From positions 682,001 to 746,000 of the forward strand of contig NZ_JAFEJG010000004.1 in assembly GCF_016888335.1 (NCBI RefSeq): a DNA stretch of 64,000 nucleotides. Direction: 5' to 3'. The notes beneath the pieces are model-generated. The model was not told where the DNA came from. It was given only the letters and a program-made list of their open reading frames with translations, and did not search any database. Each line of letters begins with the position of its first letter. The first letter of the stretch is position 1. Positions 61,531 through 64,000 of the stretch are shown piece by piece. The position numbers were made by a program, and so were the translations under genes. This stretch comes from Janibacter endophyticus (GTDB lineage Bacteria > Actinomycetota > Actinomycetes > Actinomycetales > Dermatophilaceae).

Positions 61531-63726
61531 GTGCCGTCCGATGCGCTGAAGCTGTCTCAGCTGGAAGATCACCTGCGGACCTCCTCGTTCTTGGGGTCGA
61601 TGGTCAAGAAGGTGTGGCGGTACGACGACCGCACCGTGGTCGTCTCCTTCGACATCGCGGGACGGGCGGCGTCGATCGACCTCAAGCTCGGCGACGATGT
61701 CGTGACCGGATCCGTCCTCGGCCGGGACGCCGGCCTGAAGCGTCACCTGCGCAACTCGTTGGTGGGCAAGGCGGAGCTGATCGTCGACAGCACGGAGCGC
61801 CACCTCATCGGGTCGTGGAGGGTTGCGGAGCGTCGTGAGGTCCTCCAGGCGGTCATCCGCTGGGTGCACTGGCTGACGAACCGGCCCAGGCGCGCGCCCA
61901 CTGAGCTCAACAACCGGCGCCGGCTGCCGCAGGACCACGTCGGTGTCTTCTGGTGGGACAACCGGAGCAACTTCGGCGACGCGGTCGGCCCTTGGCTCGT
62001 CGAGCGGATCACGGGGAAGTCGCCGGTCAACTCGCGTCGGGTCAAGCACGAGGGGCCGACGATGCTCGCCGTGGGTTCGATCGTCGGCCATCTCGATCGC
62101 GATCATGCGGCTCTCTGGGGGACGGGCCTGATGGGCCCGCTGAGCGAGGACCGGCTCAAGCGTCTGCGCGGCTACGGTGACGTGAAGGTCCACGCCGTGA
62201 GGGGCCGCCTCACCGCGCAGGAGCTGCGCAGCAGCCTGGGCTGGGAGGTCCCCGACGTCTACGGAGACCCAGCACTCCTCCTGCCTCGCTTCTACTCGCC
62301 CCGCCGGTCGGAGGCGTCGGCGGGCTCGGTCGCCGTCGTGCCCCACTACGCCCACACGAAGCACTTCCCGTCCTCGGGCCCCGACGGCGTGCACATGGTG
62401 GATGTCGCCCAGGGGCTGGAGCGGGTGGTCGACGAGATCGCCTCGGCCGACAGCGTCATCTCCACCTCGCTGCACGGCATCATCATCGCCCAGGCCTACG
62501 GGGTCCCCTGGGTCTGGCTGCGGGTGGACGACCACCAGCTCGGTGGGGACCGGTTCAAGTTCAACGACTTCTTCTCGACGCTGTCGACGGACCGACCGAC
62601 CCGTCATGATGTGACGAAGGGACAGGTGAAGGACCTGGACTTCGTCTCGATGGCTCGGGAGGCGACCCTGCCCGAGCTCTCCATCTCGCTCGACGACCTC
62701 CTCGCCGCCTTCCCCCTGGCCGAGGGTGGGGCAGTGCCCCGCCCGTGGCAGCCGCCGCGCGTCAACGTGCGGGCCGTCGAACTGAAGAATCGGGTGACCA
62801 GCATGTCGAACGTCCAACGGTTGAAGAAGGTGGCGGTCAGGTACCGCAACAGGGTCCGGAGTGGCCCGCAGCAGACCAGCGCACCGGTCGCAGTGCCCGC
62901 GGCGGCCGACACCGCAGGCGTCGAGAAGGCCCTGAAGGCGATCCTCAAGGAGTTGCAGACGCAGCGCCGGACCCTGGAGACGATCCGCATCGCGGCGACG
63001 GCCGAGGTCGTGGGGTCCGTCCAGTCGTTCGTCCGTGACCGCCAGCTGGACATGCTCGCGACCCTGGAGATGCTGGCCGCGTCGGACAAGAGCTTCGCGC
63101 GGTTTGGTGACGGTGAGTTCAGGCTCCTCGTCCGCCCCGAGTTCAACCTGCGGTTCCAGGAGAACAGCCCCGCCCTGCGCGATGCCCTGGGGCAGGTCCT
63201 GTCCAGTCAGGACGAGAGCTTGCTTGTCGGATTCCCTCAGCTCTACCGCGATGCGCACTGGAGCGGCATCTGGGCAGAGCTGTGGTCAGACCTCCAGCCG
63301 TACCTCGCCGGGGGCCAGCAATACGGCAACAGCCATGTCACGAGGCCCGTGGCCTTCACCTCCCTCGGTGACCGCGGGGTCGCCCTCTGGCGGCAGGTGT
63401 GGGACGGCAGGCGCGTGGGGATCGTCACGGGTGCGGGATCGCGCTTCGACCTCGTCCCCGAGCTCTTCGACAACGTCGCCTCGACCACCACCTTCTACTC
63501 CACCGCGACCAACGGCTTCGAGGACCTCGACCGGGTCAGGGCAGAGGTCCTGGCCAGCGACGTGGACCTCGTCCTCGTCGCCCTCGGGCCGGCCGGCACG
63601 GTGCTTGCGGCGCAGCTGGCCGAGGCAGGGCGACGCAGCCTGGACATCGGGCACCTGTCCGACAGCTACGCCAACATCTTCAACGGCGCCCCTCGCCCCG
63701 AGTCGAAGCCGGTGCAGCGCTCGTAG
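61531..63726 (+). CDS. Polysaccharide pyruvyltransferase fused to a GT-D glycosyltransferase
   Basis: This 731-residue protein has an unassigned N-terminal region (~1-110) and a polysaccharide pyruvyltransferase domain (~125-345: VGVFWWDNRSNFGDAVGPWL, SADSVISTSLHGIIIAQAYG). A Lys/Arg-rich linker follows, then a GT-D-fold domain (~500-725) with SFARFGDGEFRLLVRPE, whose DGE motif is typical, and later VGIVTGAGSRFDLVPEL. It could add a ketal-pyruvate and a sugar to the wall polymer. AAGGAG is well spaced for the GTG at 61531; the GTG at 61519 lies on top of it. Confidence 0.85.
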   Translation: MPSDALKLSQLEDHLRTSSFLGSMVKKVWRYDDRTVVVSFDIAGRAASIDLKLGDDVVTGSVLGRDAGLKRHLRNSLVGKAELIVDSTERHLIGSWRVAERREVLQAVIRWVHWLTNRPRRAPTELNNRRRLPQDHVGVFWWDNRSNFGDAVGPWLVERITGKSPVNSRRVKHEGPTMLAVGSIVGHLDRDHAALWGTGLMGPLSEDRLKRLRGYGDVKVHAVRGRLTAQELRSSLGWEVPDVYGDPALLLPRFYSPRRSEASAGSVAVVPHYAHTKHFPSSGPDGVHMVDVAQGLERVVDEIASADSVISTSLHGIIIAQAYGVPWVWLRVDDHQLGGDRFKFNDFFSTLSTDRPTRHDVTKGQVKDLDFVSMAREATLPELSISLDDLLAAFPLAEGGAVPRPWQPPRVNVRAVELKNRVTSMSNVQRLKKVAVRYRNRVRSGPQQTSAPVAVPAAADTAGVEKALKAILKELQTQRRTLETIRIAATAEVVGSVQSFVRDRQLDMLATLEMLAASDKSFARFGDGEFRLLVRPEFNLRFQENSPALRDALGQVLSSQDESLLVGFPQLYRDAHWSGIWAELWSDLQPYLAGGQQYGNSHVTRPVAFTSLGDRGVALWRQVWDGRRVGIVTGAGSRFDLVPELFDNVASTTTFYSTATNGFEDLDRVRAEVLASDVDLVLVALGPAGTVLAAQLAEAGRRSLDIGHLSDSYANIFNGAPRPESKPVQRS

Positions 63727-63766
63727 ATTGCTGCTGACGCCGGGCCTGACGACCTCGTGCGCGGTC

Positions 63767-64000
63767 TCAGGGACTGAGCTCCCCCGGCCCGCCGAGGGCT
63801 GCGTCGACGACCCGGGCAGCGGCATGCCCGTCGTCGTGCGGTGCGAAGCGTGCGACGAACTCCTCGATGCCCGGCCACGGACCGGCGTCGTCGGCGAGGG
63901 CCTGGCGCAGCGCTGCGCACAGCTCGTCGTCGGTGGTGGTCACCGGCCCGGGCACCTCTGCCTCGTAGTCGAGGTAGAAGCCCCGGAGGTCGTCCCGGTA
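63767..64000 (-). CDS. C-terminal end of a TagF-like glycerophosphotransferase (partial)
   Basis: The last 77 residues are visible and the frame stays open past the right edge. YRDDLRGFYLDYEAEVPGPV is the typical C-terminal block of CDP-glycerol glycerophosphotransferases, followed by an acidic and Ala-rich tail. It would be a second glycerol-phosphate polymerase of this locus, on the opposite strand from the rest. The assignment rests on this short stretch. Confidence 0.75.
   Translation of the reverse strand, partial: YRDDLRGFYLDYEAEVPGPVTTTDDELCAALRQALADDAGPWPGIEEFVARFAPHDDGHAAARVVDAALGGPGELSP

Overview
The window is high-GC DNA (roughly 70% GC) of an actinobacterium. Signs of this are the many GTG starts and overlapping ATGA/GTGA gene junctions, a DUF3073 gene after purM, a DUF5302-like protein, an actinobacterial-type HelD helicase and a split purine pathway (purA, purD, purC, purSQL, purFM). 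Gene content and style suggest Micrococcales, most likely the Intrasporangiaceae (Janibacter/Knoellia-like); the family-level placement is inference. No rRNA, tRNA, CRISPR array, insertion sequence or phage gene was recognised.

Layout. 1-8.4 kb is housekeeping: the 5' part of a transglutaminase/DUF2126 protein (minus strand), a CPBP membrane protease, a HAD-phosphatase/acyltransferase fusion, a lipid kinase, an Na+/H+ antiporter and serS. 8.5-18.8 kb is a regulated surface-glycan locus: a histidine kinase and OmpR-type regulator, then a tightly overlapping operon of three glycosyltransferases, an ABC exporter and two APH-fold phosphotransferases, and a small anchored protein with an acidic tail. 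Near-identical palindromes (TGAGAGssCTCTCA) lie just before the first and last units of that locus. 18.8-24.0 kb holds a NarL-type two-component pair, whose kinase has an in-frame stop near its N-terminus, and an ABC-2 export pair, closed by a convergent terminator with DedA.

24.1-34.5 kb holds a TrmH-like methyltransferase, an aminotransferase, an MscS channel, class II aldolase, DUF3151, two related HTH regulators, purA, DUF5302 and helD. 34.7-50.6 kb is mostly purine synthesis: purD (behind a terminator-like leader hairpin), purC, purS, purQ, purL, then later purF and purM. A MazEF-like module lies between purD and purC, and an RHH antitoxin with a truncated Doc toxin lies between purC and purS. 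A HAD phosphatase, a spermidine-synthase-like protein, a secreted 5'-nucleotidase and an oxidoreductase are interspersed.

50.9-64 kb is a cell-wall polymer locus: a Wzm/Wzt-type ABC exporter whose ATPase carries three CWB2-like repeats, two paralogous OafA-type acyltransferases with SGNH domains, a TagF-glycosyltransferase fusion, a CDP-alcohol phosphatidyltransferase, a pyruvyltransferase/GT-D fusion, and the end of another TagF-like gene. Together they look able to make, decorate and export a glycerol-phosphate-type teichoic acid or related polymer. The octamer CGAAGGGG/CCCCTTCG occurs about once per kb up to 50 kb and then becomes scarce, which hints that the wall-polymer locus has a different history.
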